Assembly: GCF_015706575.1 (NCBI RefSeq)
Contig: NW_024037063.1
Coordinates: 15,252,927-15,316,926 of the forward strand
DNA: 64,000 nt
Source: Patiria miniata
Lineage: Eukaryota; Echinodermata; Asteroidea; Valvatida; Asterinidae
Direction of reading: 5' to 3'
A program made the position numbers and the translations under genes. The notes under the pieces are model-generated. The model saw only the letters and a program-made list of their open reading frames with translations, was not told the origin of the DNA and searched no databases. Below are positions 25,701 to 32,589 of the stretch, one piece after another (positions within the stretch are counted from its first letter, which is position 1; the number at the start of each line of letters is the position of its first letter).

Positions 25701-28700
25701 AAAATGTCAATTCAGGGGAACCAAATGCACTCGGAACTGTCTAGGGGGCTATGTAGGTTTGGTCTTGAAAAATAGGAATTTTTCAACTTTGTTGACCGTG
25801 AGCAAACAAAAACCGGAAGAGCTGACAGTTTTTTTATTTTTTATTATTGTAGTCGGATATCTGAACTATATTTCATCCAAGTTTGTTGACTCTCAGCCCT
25901 GCATTAATTAAGTTATGGTTTACCACGTAAATGACTTCATTTCGTAATAGAGCTGATACGTGTTTGTCTTACGCCTATATCTCCGCAGTGAATGATTGCA
26001 TATTAAAGATTTATATTTCATCGTTTAGAGGAGATTAAATCCTTTCTTTTGATATGTAGGTCGACAGTAAACGATTTAGTTTAAGGGAATACACGAGGCT
26101 ATAACTTTATACCAGAAACAACACAAATTTACTCCCCGGAAGTCACCTTTTTTTGCTCAAAATTGTCGGTGCCCCGTACTCGGCCACCGTGTGATTATTT
26201 ATCGAGCTACTCCACCGAGTGGTATCGTCTCAGGTGGGGATCAAATGGCCAAGATTTGAACTTAATTCGCCGACCCCCCACCTTGTCGATTTTTCAAGAT
26301 TTTGCATGGTCTTCTCATAAACGCACACTTAAATACATGTCGGACCAGCCATGCGACCGCGCACATTCGGAAAATTCCGAGCATGGTTTTCCGATAGACA
26401 AACGACACAAAAGAAAGGTTTGCTACAGGCAGTTACATAAGTGGTTTATTGTTAGGTTTATCTATAAAGCAGACACTTTTATCAGAGTAAATTGATGATT
26501 TTTGACTAAAAAAATAAATAAAGACATGTTACATTAGAATGAAAAAAAATGGAAAGTGTGACAAAGAACGTGTCCATTTTATAGCCTGGCATAGCGAGTT
26601 ACGGTGAAAGCCATTCATGTCATGTTTGTGTAGATGACATGACTGTAGCAAAATCAGGAATCTTGCTTAACCCTCGGAGTCGAGTGACCAAAAAAATCAC
26701 ACCGTGAAACCACATGGAGAATGTTATCACCACTCTGTTTCTAGGTCAAGAACCCCCTCATGCACAAGATATAGGCAGGTCACATGGCCTTTGTGTGGGC
26801 CAGGATTGTTTACGACCTCTCTGAGCTCTGGGCGGCACGAGGGGTTGACACAGAGAGATCGGCGGCACAAAGGGGTTGGCCTTTAAGATATCCAATTACT
26901 GCACAAAGGCATTAGGCGCCTCTTGGGGCTGCTGTCTTTCAACACTCCTTACTCTGCAGTGGTTAGGGTTTGGCCAATGGGAGTCTACAGGCTTGGGGTA
27001 TATAGTAGGGGTGAGGATTACATGGAAGCTTGGCCTTATTGGCCCATTGAAAAAAAAAGGTTATGACCATATTTGGAAAATGTGGAGAATTTTATCACCA
27101 CGTGGCCACACCGAGGGAACTCCGGATACCTGAAATTGGGTATCCATTCCCTTGAGATTTGAATTAAAGAGAGTTTGCTGTAATTAAAAATTCTTCCAAG
27201 GGTGTGAGGTCTCAGCTTTAAAGCTGATTTCAGCTCTTTTTTTTGTATTTCAGCTCTTTTTTTCAGTTTCTTTCCCCTTACTTGCTGTGTACAAAAGTAT
27301 AGGAGATTTCCAAAGTTCATCTTTTTGGCACCTTTTTTCCAGGTGTTTTCAGCTCTTTTTATGAGTGGTCACTCACACCCCTGTTCTTCACACAGAAGCA
27401 TTCTTGTAAACCCATTTCTACCCGTGCCTTTTGTCAAGAATGAGCACGGCCTGTGTGCAACAGACTGAATTAAACAATCATACTTTTTTTTTTTAATTTC
27501 TGTAGGTGATACTGTCCCCATCAGTTTTTTCTTCTACCGGAGCAGTAAGCTCTATCGTTCACCCAAACTGCGTGCCGCGGCCAGGCCCGTGGACAATTTT
27601 AGCCGTGCTGTAGGTAGTTACATCATTGCTGCTACCGTGGAGGGAGTCAGGGTGCAGGACCTGCCCATGGAGGCACCAGTCTCCAGCGCATTCCTTCCTG
27701 TTAATGTAAGAAATGAAACTATTATGCCTGTTTAACAATTGATCTCTGTGTTCTTAAAGTAGGGTTTAATCTGTAATAAAGTGAAACAGTCTTCTAGACT
27801 TGGTCATATTATTTAACTTGTTGAATGAAATCAGGGCACGCTATGATGAATTTACAATCTGCGAGTGATAAAAACAGTATCATCGTAGATTTGTTAATCA
27901 GGTGATGCAGATTTGTAAAAAACATGAACAACAAACCCAATGTGAAAATTCTTCTAAATATCACATCTTATTGAAACACACCAAGACAATGAAACTGATC
28001 AGCAAACGGTAAATAATTTCAAATATGTCCCCTTAATATATCCCCCAATATCTCCCTCATATTGCCTCATTTACATGTATTCCTCGTATATTCCCTAATC
28101 CCATTTTCAGGTGGGTGGCCCTGAAGACACAGTTAATGGATCGCAGTGCGTCTTCTGGGATTTCAGCTTAAACGACAACTTTGGTGATTGGTCGACGGAA
28201 GGTTGCAGCAAGGTCACCGTGAATAACACGCGGACCGTGTGTCACTGTGATCACCTGACTAGCTTCGCCGTGATCGTGGTAAGCAAAAGAAAAATGCACT
28301 AAGCGATGTGTTTTAGTAAATGGGGCGTGATTGATTATTGTTATGATCTAAAAAATCTGTCTTTCAATATTGGAATTTGCATCGGGTGATGTAAATCAAT
28401 ATTATGTTTTGTCCTTCACCGACGTAAAAACACTGTATACACTGTGTGTTACTTCCCGAGTGAAAGGTGGAAAAAAAATCACTTGGGTGGGACTCGAACC
28501 CACGACCTCCTGCTTTCTAGTGCAGACGTCTTACCACTCGACCATTGAGCTTGCGGGATCGTTTGGCTGGTTCAAATCTGATGTTTGCTGGTTCGAATCT
28601 GAATTGAATCTGTCTTTGCAAAAAACGTTCGGTTGAAGGTGTTTATACTGCAGTCGTTGGTTGAGGATGCCCGTATCTATGATAACCAAGACGTTTTTGT

Positions 28701-31700
28701 TTCTTCTCAGGATATCTATGGCAACCAAGATAACATTGTTCTGAGCATCATCAGTAAGATCGGCTGTGCAGTCTCGCTAGTGGCTCTGGTTATTACCATC
28801 ATCACGTATGTCGCTCTCAAGTAAGTCAATTGGCTCATGTGAGATTCAAGCAATTTCTCCTCAAAAGGCTTCCTAAAATCTGCATCACTGTATAGACAGT
28901 CTTTTATTTGCCCCAGACACGTTTCCTGGGAAAATTTTCATTAGCAACTGCTTGACTCAGAAATACAAATAACTTCCTTTTTGGGAAGATTGCGGGGAAG
29001 TAGTTCAAAATTTTGCAACTTATACCCAAAAACTTGTCCGGAGATTGTCGCGATACAAATTGAGACAGGCCCATAGCCTTGCATTCTCATTATCCAATAA
29101 TGACGTCCTCTCATCATAACCCACTTTTCTCTGAAAGTGTTTGTCTGGATTTTTTTTTCTAATGTTCTCATGAGTAAGAGAATCTGTAGTTGTCTGGAAA
29201 TTGTTTTGACGATCATCTTTGCAGCACTTCAAAATGGGTTCAGCTCATACATTTTTCAATCTGGCCACAAAAACCCAAAGCTCATTGTAATAGTAATTAT
29301 TACCATTGATGTTTAAGCAAACGGGCTTTGCGCCACATTCCTTGATAGAGTCAGTATTGCAGTCGAGTCCATTATAAGTCTTCACAAATCCATCACAAAT
29401 CCATCACGAGTCCGTCACGAGTCCGTCACGAGTCCGTCACAAGTCAAGTCACCAGCCCATCAAATGAACTGTGTCAAGAACAGTCCTCTGTCATCGTTTG
29501 TCCACTATTACACAATGTACTTGTTTTTATACTGGAGTTGAGAAAAGACTTGTGAAGCAATTACTTTTGACCAGACTTGTGAGGGACTTGCGATGGACTC
29601 TCAGACCACAACACCGGACGGAAGATGTGAGGTTTTCAGTAGCTGCATCATGCGTTCAAATCTCTCGTGACTTTGTGTGGTTCTCAAGAGAACTCCAGAA
29701 TACCGACAGAGCATACTGTTTGAAATGTCAGGTTACCAAACTGGTTCTTTTCATAACCTCATAAAATCACAAAAGAGATTTTGACTACACGGTGTTACCG
29801 CAAAGCTAACTTTCATTGCTGTCCACCCTACAAACCTTCAAGCCTTATTAACACTGGACAGGGTAAAATCTGAATAATGGCGGTGTTCTTCTCTCAAACA
29901 GGAAACTTCGCAGCAAGCGTCCACAGCAGATCCTGCTCCATTTCTGCTTTGCCCTGGCTGGTCTGTACCTAGCCTTCTTGGCCGGCATCGAGGCCACCGC
30001 ATCGGGAGTTGGTTGCATCATCGTGGCCGTCCTAATCCACTACTTCACCTTGGCATCTGTCTCCTGGATGGCAGTGGAAGCCACCAACATGTATCTGCTC
30101 TTTGTCAGGGTGCTCAACGCCAATGTATCCAACTTCCTGCTCATCGCCTCCATCCTAGCCTGGGGTAAGGCTCGCAATCGTTGAACTTTGAACTTTAAAA
30201 TTCTGAATAATAATAAAGCTCAACAAACAAATTTACTGTAGCGGGGTTTCAACCTCCGGATTGCCGTTCTGGTGCTCTAACAACTGAACTATCCAGCCCA
30301 ATCGTTTTGCCATTCCTCAGTCTGACAATGTCTTTATGGAGTGGCTTTGAACTTTAACTTGAGGTGGATATATTGAACGTTGCCTAAAAAATTTGCTCAC
30401 CTCAGATTTACAGCCCGAAATGGTTAATACGTCCTAATATTATCTCTTGCAATTAATGTTTTCACAGGATTATTAAAGATATAGTCCATCATTTGTAATT
30501 TTTGTGCATTTTGTTCGTTTGAAGCAACAAAAGTGTTCAAAATCTAATGGAGGATACTGAACAGCTAACCTGATGAAGTTTCAGCTCAGCTTCAGCTGTA
30601 TATTCCGAGAAAAACAGCATTCTAGGATCTCAATTTCAAATCCAAAGTTGCTGAATCATGTTTTGAATTGTTTTGAATTGCAGCTATACGCGATGTCGCG
30701 CACTGATCTGATGAATTATAGCAACCGCGCTTGTGTCGTGCAAGTGCTTGCATGCGCTTCGCCGAATAACAAAACGAACTACTAATTTACATTTTCCTAC
30801 GGTGCCTCTTAAGACGCATCGTTGGAAATGCCTTCTTTCGTTGATTACTTCAACATGACAGCTTGGCAGAAAGAATAATTTCACAGGGAGTTTAGTCCCC
30901 TTACTATCTTTCAACCAAGTATGTTTTTCAACAATAATTGCGCCAGTTACTTTTCGGATGGCTGCAAATGATGGACTATAGCTTTAGTCTGTACTTACTA
31001 CCTTTTCGCATACAGGTCTCCCGCTTGTGGTTGTGATCATTATTCTGGCTGTTGACCACACCAACTACATGACCGCTGACTAGTAAGTTCCACAGTTGGT
31101 TTTGTTTCATGAAAAAAACATTTACCCAAAATTGTAGATACAGTACTCAGTTGATTTTTTTTATTTGTAACTTATCCAAAAGTAAAAAGGGGAAAACGAG
31201 GTTAAATCAGAGTACGACAACATTGAATCATGTATGTAAATACTAATTATTTTTTTGTGATGAACCACTAAAGTAATGGCAGGATATACAACACTTTCAT
31301 TTTGGCTTCTCAGTTTACTTATTTCATGACTTTAGTTTTACCCTTGAGTGCAATGAACAGATAAACCAGTTCAAAATGGCACCAACTATAGACACCTAAC
31401 TAAATAAATCAGCTCAAACATTTAGTTCTGTCCGATTTAGTCCATTTATTTCTTACCCAAATAGTTAATACATGTACTTTGGAAAGTGTTACGGCTTTTG
31501 GTACAGCTTTTGTGGCTGTATATACATGTACAATAGGTGTCAATCGGTGGGGTACCGCGGGGGATAAATGTTCAACCCAATTGTTAAAGTGGGGATATCA
31601 TATCGTTTGTCTTGCCCCCCCCCCCCTTTTTTTCATCCCAAATAAAAGTTGAAGCCTATATTTTTTCTTCTATAGCTCAGAATAGCTGATTCAATGACTA

Positions 31701-32504
31701 CAAACTGAAAATGATGTTTAAATGATGATTTTGTTCTAAAAATAGTGGTTAACGTCTTAAAAAATTAGCTCAGATCGCACCACAGCGCATCTAGAACATG
31801 TAGAATCCAAGATTTTTTAGGGGCGCTTAAGCAGGTACGTTCCCCCACTTTTGAGAAGCGATTGACGTCTACGGTCTTGGCATATTCGCTTCTATTTTCA
31901 CATCTTTAAAACCTTTGCTGGTGATGTGATAATGTATTGATGTTAGCACAGAATTTCCTGTGGAATTGTTTTTGTAATCCTGTTTCATGTGACTTGTTTC
32001 TGTAGTTGTTTCCTGCGTCCAGATAACGCCCTCTACTTCGGCCAAATCCTTCCGATTGGCCTGGTACTCATCTACAACTTTGTCGTCTTCACGCTGGTCA
32101 TGCGCCAGCTGACCTGCGCCCGCAAGAGCATCAAGAGCTCCACGGATCGCACCCAACGCCAGGAAGTGACGCGCCGTCTGCAGAACGCCTTAGCCATCTC
32201 GGTCCTGCTAGGCTTGACCTGGGTCTTTGGTCTGCTCTCCCTGGTCCAGACGGCCAACTTTGCCTTCCAGGTCCTGTTCTGCATCTTCAATTCCCTGCAG
32301 GGCCTGATGATCTTTCTCCTGTTCTGCGTGCGCCAGCAGGAAATACGCCAGGCGTGGTGGAAGTTCTTGACCTGCCAGTGCCGCAAGGACCGGGCCGCTG
32401 ATTACTCCAAGGGGACGGGGAGTAAGAGTAGACAGCGTGATTCTCACGGCCAAGGCACCATACCACTCACTCACCAGAGTACCAACAGCACCAACACCAG
32501 CTAG
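1339..32504 (+). CDS. Adhesion G-protein-coupled receptor (aGPCR), 3' 20 exons; 5' end outside window
   Basis: Exons joined by GT-AG sites with matching phases: 1339-1470, 2892-3058, 4454-4564, 5146-5473, 6026-6206, 7498-7559, 7880-8524, 10098-10391, 11275-11378, 12926-13142, 15812-15913, 17152-17279, 19570-19716, 20391-20772, 27506-27705, 28111-28278, 28711-28820, 29902-30164, 31016-31082, 32006-32504. They total 4,307 nt with no internal stop. The product is a plasma-membrane receptor: a long modular ectodomain, a GAIN/GPS autoproteolysis module, seven TM helices and a short cytoplasmic tail. Family knowledge: aGPCRs self-cleave at GPS and are activated by the exposed tethered peptide, here TSFAVIV. 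Ig plus SEA plus GPS recalls the ADGRF group (Ig-Hepta/GPR116), but LDLa and HormR are not part of mammalian ADGRF5, so the subfamily is left open. The signal peptide and earlier exons lie before base 1339. Each exon is described separately below. Confidence 0.88.
1684..2545. mobile_element. hAT-like non-autonomous transposon with 8-bp target duplication
   Basis: Termini CAGTGGCGTAGCCA / TGGCTACGCCACTG. Flanks CCCATGTG at 1676-1683 and 2546-2553 are identical 8-bp target duplications. Inside are poly-C/G tracts and three tandem copies of a block of about 200 bp containing GGGGCCCTTAAGCGG. Confidence 0.85.
2892..3058 (+). CDS. aGPCR exon b: start of unknown Cys domain, copy 1
   Basis: Acceptor is ttctcttacacctag and donor is acg/gtgagt; phase 1 to 0. 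The peptide includes QACRSAEQLLYGACV and VVKGQENTVFKFTAP. It aligns by eye with the start of the 7880-8524 exon (C..., C..., GQ, V.F.F spacing), which supports a repeated domain. Using the nearer acceptor at 2950 would give a Cys-rich frame that does not join the next exon. Confidence 0.65.
3291..3611. mobile_element. TTAA element, CCCTTTCGCTAC termini
   Basis: TTAACCCTTTCGCTACGG at the left and CTGTAGCGAAAGAGTTAA at the right: inverted ends with TTAA duplications. 321 bp, no ORF. The CCC start after TTAA is piggyBac-like. Confidence 0.65.
4300..4425. repeat. GACCCGAC-rich element, copy 1
   Basis: ACCGACCCGACCTGACAGAA, ATGATGGACAAACC and CCCGACTCGACCCGAAG. The same motifs occur inverted at 16595-16740. 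Confidence 0.65.
4454..4564 (+). CDS. aGPCR exon c: middle of unknown Cys domain, copy 1
   Basis: 111 nt, phase 0-0, acceptor gtttttag and donor gtatgt. The peptide VRINVTDIIDLERKEIPSPT continues with an N-glycosylation sequon (NISS). Its beta-rich, hydrophilic composition suits an extracellular fold. Confidence 0.65.
5146..5473 (+). CDS. aGPCR exon d: end of unknown Cys domain, copy 1
   Basis: Phase 0 to 1, donor gtatgt. The peptide runs from VSGQLGTGLLEIEIRLALPV to SAAFIQSIYDSCL. The C-terminal pattern (C, then W, then Q, then C, then a final C) matches the end of the 7880-8524 exon. Splicing straight to 6026 gives CLDLPEFEF in frame; a potential exon at 5698-5849 would break the frame. 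Confidence 0.75.
5896..5985 (-). mobile_element. SINE fragment, same family
   Basis: Only the B box region GGTGGGTTCGAGTCCCACCC and part of the head remain. Confidence 0.55.
6026..6206 (+). CDS. aGPCR exon e: first half of Ig domain 1
   Basis: The peptide DLPEFEFVSPSVSAPVESQV is followed by ILKCIG and VEWYEDGN. This gives the B-strand Cys and the F/W-x-x core Trp of an immunoglobulin fold. Phase 1 to 2, donor aag/gttagt. Confidence 0.8.
6965..7345. repeat. Dispersed repeat C, copy 1
   Basis: Shares TTGGGCCGGACCTTGTGTTG, GCAGTGGTCACCCCT and repeated TTTGCAGGATTGAGGCTA motifs with 50306-50655. In the intron between the two halves of Ig domain 1. Confidence 0.75.
7498..7559 (+). CDS. aGPCR exon f: second half of Ig domain 1
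   Basis: A 62-nt exon encoding FQCVLDNSIWYGETVTVSVW, the F-strand Cys and G strand that close the Ig domain. Acceptor tttgccatttcag, donor gtaagt, phase 2 to 1. The intron that follows carries a 45-base G run. Confidence 0.75.
7705..7749 (+). repeat. G45 homopolymer
   Basis: 45 consecutive G in the 320-bp intron between Ig 1 and domain copy 2. Length may be an assembly estimate. Smaller C runs occur at 1757-1780, 15251-15264 and 45308-45321. Confidence 0.9.
7880..8524 (+). CDS. aGPCR exon g: unknown Cys domain copy 2, with RKRR site
   Basis: A single 645-nt exon (about 215 residues, phase 1-1). It starts EECQSLDQDVQDVFQLSNPC and ends ELMAYQICQGASAAG. I do not recognise the domain. It pairs with exons b-d, and each copy is followed by an Ig domain. 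The stretch LLNLSRKRRDVNSDE contains a furin-type R-K-R-R motif at 8161-8172, in a likely exposed loop. Acceptor is tatctttcag and donor is gtgagt. Confidence 0.85.
8525..10097. other. Intron between domain copy 2 and Ig 2
   Basis: Contains CAACCAAAGTACTAT triplicates at 9300-9375 and the hairpin at 9609-9766. No exon seen. Confidence 0.6.
9609..9766. repeat. Hairpin with GGCTTCGCC loop
   Basis: Arms of about 70 bases: AAACTAGCCTCCCTCGGTGA ... CATTCTATTTTCCC / GGGAAAATAGAATG ... TCACCTCGGGAGGCTAGTTT. The loop is TGGGCTTCGCCTC. Confidence 0.75.
10098..10391 (+). CDS. aGPCR exon h: Ig domain 2
   Basis: A complete Ig domain in one phase 1-1 exon. It shows VMTCYIEN (first Cys), VEYEWYKV (core Trp) and DQGSYVCVG (the D-x-G-x-Y-x-C signature). 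It follows domain copy 2 just as Ig 1 follows copy 1. Confidence 0.9.
11275..11378 (+). CDS. aGPCR exon i: SEA domain, N-terminal part
   Basis: The peptide begins FKVTARFVGLTYTGNLSDS and runs on to YMSLSGDVRNR, the typical opening of a SEA module. Phase 1 to 0, donor cgg/gtaaga. The rest of the domain is in the next exon. Confidence 0.8.
11710..12227 (-). mobile_element. TTAA MITE, family B
   Basis: Inverted termini near AGCTATAGTCCATCATTTG with TTAA on both sides. The GC-rich centre contains GCGCGC runs. Opposite orientation to the copy at 13410. Confidence 0.8.
12926..13142 (+). CDS. aGPCR exon j: SEA domain, C-terminal part, with self-cleavage motif
   Basis: The peptide GYGFDIVGFSPGSVIADVIV corresponds to the F-x-P-G/S-V-V-V loop where SEA domains self-cleave. 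The predicted scissile bond lies between G (12992-12994) and S (12995-12997). Acceptor ctcttcag, phase 0. I use the donor at 13143 (phase 1); a donor ten bases earlier (gtgagc) is a weaker option. Confidence 0.8.
13410..13928 (+). mobile_element. TTAA MITE, family B
   Basis: Begins TTAAAGCTATAGTCCATC and ends GGCCTATAGCTTTAA. About 90 percent alike by eye to the copies at 11710 and 30473. It has no coding capacity. Confidence 0.85.
14009..14878. mobile_element. GC-rich TIR element with CTATATATA ends
   Basis: The left part contains CTCCTGAAAGGATCCGAG, then ACCGCGG; the right part contains CCGCGGTCTCGGATCC, then TTTCAGAAGCAAAC. The inverted arms extend to CTATATATA / TATATATAG at the edges. 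A 150-codon frame on the plus strand (14289-14741) shows no recognisable domain. Confidence 0.65.
15245..15500. mobile_element. Fragment related to the 1684-2545 element
   Basis: Poly-C tracts are followed by the shared block GCTCAGAATACATGTAGCTG through GCCTCAGATCACACCACAG. Terminal repeats are not seen. Confidence 0.5.
15812..15913 (+). CDS. aGPCR exon k: HormR domain, first half
   Basis: The peptide VTCFGEEVDGLRFPQAKVGQ is followed by TVHSVERCPE. The C...G..FP.. .G.TV...CP pattern belongs to the hormone-receptor (HRM) domain of family B GPCRs. Phase 1-1. A SINE lies directly downstream in the intron. Confidence 0.75.
15944..16337 (-). mobile_element. tRNA-derived SINE with inverted second body
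   Basis: In reverse complement: tRNA-like head with A box TGGTCGAGTGG and B box GGGTTCGAGTCCC (about 16040-16105), then a body ending in ACGTCGGTGAAGGGCAAAA. A second body (16190-16337) repeats part of it in opposite orientation. Confidence 0.75.
16595..16740. repeat. GACCCGAC-rich element, copy 2
   Basis: CCGACCCGAAACGGACTCAA, then AGGTCGGGTCGGTTTTTCC and GGTCAGGTCGGGTCGGTTAA. A short inverted structure is possible between the CCCGAC and GTCGGG halves. Confidence 0.65.
17152..17279 (+). CDS. aGPCR exon l: HormR domain, second half, and start of GAIN
   Basis: The peptide contains GTRDCAGN and AIWLGPVLLDC, giving the last two of four HormR cysteines and the conserved Trp. It then runs into an acidic helix (ENANALLEELSQ) that starts GAIN subdomain A. 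Phase 1 to 0, donor gtaagt; a TTAA MITE begins 26 bases downstream. Confidence 0.75.
17305..17807 (+). mobile_element. TTAA MITE, family A
   Basis: TTAAAGGGAATATACATC at the left, TGTATTTTCCCTTTAA at the right. The left half of its central palindrome is deleted. It sits just downstream of the HormR exon. Confidence 0.8.
18316..19535. mobile_element. TIR element, CAGGGGTGTGA ends, 6-bp duplication
   Basis: CAGGGGTGTGA at the left and TCACACCCCTG at the right, flanked by TATAAC on both sides (18310-18315 and 19536-19541). Contains GGGGCCCGCCCAAGGGCCCC near its left end, as the hAT-like element does, and a poly-CA/ACGTACGT-rich part at 19200-19300. Confidence 0.65.
19570..19716 (+). CDS. aGPCR exon m: GAIN subdomain A
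   Basis: 147 nt, phase 0-0. The peptide VNVTSENVPEIADQTVVLTS continues to ATADILEKIVNVG, helices typical of the helical GAIN-A part before the cleavage fold. Confidence 0.75.
20391..20772 (+). CDS. aGPCR exon n: GAIN core
   Basis: The peptide opens VALDVVRVVNNILQVDDETY and includes AVVAIVVPQD, LGFAAVPQ and ITLPPEIL. These are the alternating strands of the GAIN-B beta sandwich. Phase 0 to 1. The codons are markedly more GC-rich than the surrounding introns, as expected of real coding sequence. Confidence 0.85.
20906..21429 (+). mobile_element. TTAA MITE, family A (best preserved palindrome)
   Basis: TTAA-flanked, with termini AGGGAATATACATC and GTATTTTCCCT. A perfect 30-bp palindrome lies at 21236-21265 (TCCAACGCTGGTCGG and its complement). 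A second inverted pair (GGTTCCCTGAC / GTCAGGGAACC) surrounds the left-centre. Confidence 0.85.
22090..23830. other. AT-rich interior of the 20773-27505 intron
   Basis: No exon with plausible splice sites. It may be the 3' non-coding part of the nested minus-strand element. Confidence 0.4.
23838..25710 (-). pseudogene. Nested coding relic with Cys/His N-terminal domain (transposon-associated or lineage-specific gene)
   Basis: Lies inside the aGPCR intron 20773-27505, on the opposite strand. Exon-like pieces: 25328-25094 encodes LLRCGLFDVDAYTDKTICPA, then HRYKLGLSWTSSRKCCHLLH and ILITVGTG. 24464-24277 continues in the right phase with ICRGCISKHKQAV through a clean donor (gtaaga) and acceptor (tttcag). 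A third piece, ending at TGA 23838, encodes NTFLTQGGMSAVDGQLRLSL. An upstream frame (25710-25264) joins only through a frameshift near 25300, and the third piece is out of phase with the second. The ICP.HR..LG..W..S..CC...H pattern recalls uncharacterised multicopy proteins of cnidarians and other marine invertebrates (from memory, unverified). The frameshifts mean a decaying copy or an assembly error. Confidence 0.45.
26345..27505. other. Intron sequence before the last GAIN exon
   Basis: No coding support. CAGCTCTTTTT repeats and TCACTCACACCCCTG at 27366-27380 look like the remains of a CAGGGGTGTGA-type element. Confidence 0.4.
27506..27705 (+). CDS. aGPCR exon o: GAIN-B before GPS
   Basis: The peptide ISFFFYRSSKLYR matches the RVSF..Y.N..LF strand of GAIN-B. 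SSAFLPVN leads into the GPS exon. Phase 1 to 0, acceptor tttctgtag. The preceding intron is the largest of the gene, 6,733 bp. Confidence 0.85.
28111..28278 (+). CDS. aGPCR exon p: GPS autoproteolysis motif and tethered agonist
   Basis: The exon encodes CVFWDFS, GDWSTEGC and CHCDHLTSFAVIV. All four GPS cysteines, both Trp positions and the catalytic H-L-T triad are intact, so cleavage is expected between L (28255-28257) and T (28258-28260). TSFAVIV would be the tethered agonist. Phase 0-0. Confidence 0.95.
28380..28600 (-). mobile_element. tRNA-derived SINE, same family
   Basis: Reverse complement carries TGGTCGAGTGGTAAGAC and GTGGGTTCGAGTCCCACC and the same body (GTCGGTGAAGGACAAAA). It lies between the GPS and TM1 exons. 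Confidence 0.75.
28711..28820 (+). CDS. aGPCR exon q: TM1
   Basis: The peptide IISKIGCAVSLVALVITIIT and YVALK forms the first membrane helix, 13 residues after the exon start. Phase 0 to 2, donor aa/gtaagt. Confidence 0.9.
29380..29450. repeat. 10-bp tandem AGTCCGTCAC
   Basis: Several near-exact copies (AATCCATCAC, AGTCCGTCAC) in the TM1-TM2 intron. Confidence 0.8.
29902..30164 (+). CDS. aGPCR exon r: TM2, TM3, start of TM4
   Basis: KKLRSKRPQQILLHFCFALA starts TM2. SVGCII-like residues (GVGCIIVAVLIHYF) carry the TM3 disulfide Cys. SVSWMAVEATNMYLLFVRV is the family B2 TM3 signature. NFLLIASILAWG opens TM4. Confidence 0.95.
30225..30302 (-). mobile_element. tRNA-like SINE head
   Basis: Reverse complement reads GGGCTGGATAGTTCAGTTGT, then TAGAGCACCAG and GGAGGTTGAAACCCC. 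It resembles a tRNA but has mismatched stems, so it is called SINE-derived rather than a gene. Confidence 0.55.
30473..30986 (+). mobile_element. TTAA MITE, family B, abutting an aGPCR splice acceptor
   Basis: Begins TTAAAGATATAGTCCATC and ends GATGGACTATAGCTTTAG. The right TTAA has decayed to TTAG. Only 29 bases separate it from exon 31016. Confidence 0.8.
31016..31082 (+). CDS. aGPCR exon s: TM4 and start of extracellular loop 2
   Basis: A 67-nt exon encoding GLPLVVVIIILAVDHTNY, with the conserved G-x-P at the TM4 top. Phase 1 to 2. The split codon TA/T at its end becomes Tyr when joined to the last exon. A MITE ends only 29 bases before its acceptor. Confidence 0.88.
31605..31872. mobile_element. 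Fragment related to the 1684-2545 element
   Basis: A poly-C run, then the shared block (AGCTGATTCAATGACT, CACCACAGCGCATCTAGAA) ending with CACTTTTGAGAAGCGATTGACG, as in the full element. Confidence 0.55.
32006..32504 (+). CDS. aGPCR exon t: TM5-TM7, cytoplasmic tail, stop
   Basis: CFLRPDNALYFGQILPIGLV gives the loop-2 Cys and TM5. SVLLGLTWVFGLLSLV is TM6 with the toggle Trp. LFCIFNSLQGLMIFLLFCV is TM7. The tail after VRQQEIRQAWWKF is only about 50 residues, Ser/Thr/Lys-rich. The stop is TAG at 32502-32504. Confidence 0.95.
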
Positions 32505-32570
32505 ATGACTGACAACGAAACGGGGCCTGATTGGCCATTGTGGGACCAGTGAGGGCGCTGTATTAAACAA

Positions 32571-32576
32571 AATAAA
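32571..32576 (+). promoter_or_regulatory. Candidate poly(A) signal AATAAA of the aGPCR gene
   Basis: AATAAA lies 66 bases after the stop codon. It is the first canonical signal downstream. A fold-back element starts 14 bases after it, so cleavage would fall at or inside that element. Confidence 0.5.
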
Positions 32577-32589
32577 TTCTGGGAACAAA

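Larger units (their letters stand above)
21785..26340. mobile_element. Possible 4.5-kb transposon with imperfect terminal inverted repeats
   Basis: Around 21800-21850 the sequence contains ACAAGGTGGGGGTCGGCG. Around 26250-26330 its inverse occurs (CGCC GACCCCCCACCTTGT), and similarity extends outward through CATGCA and GTGTG blocks. The minus-strand coding relic lies between. The exact ends and a target duplication were not resolved. Confidence 0.4.
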
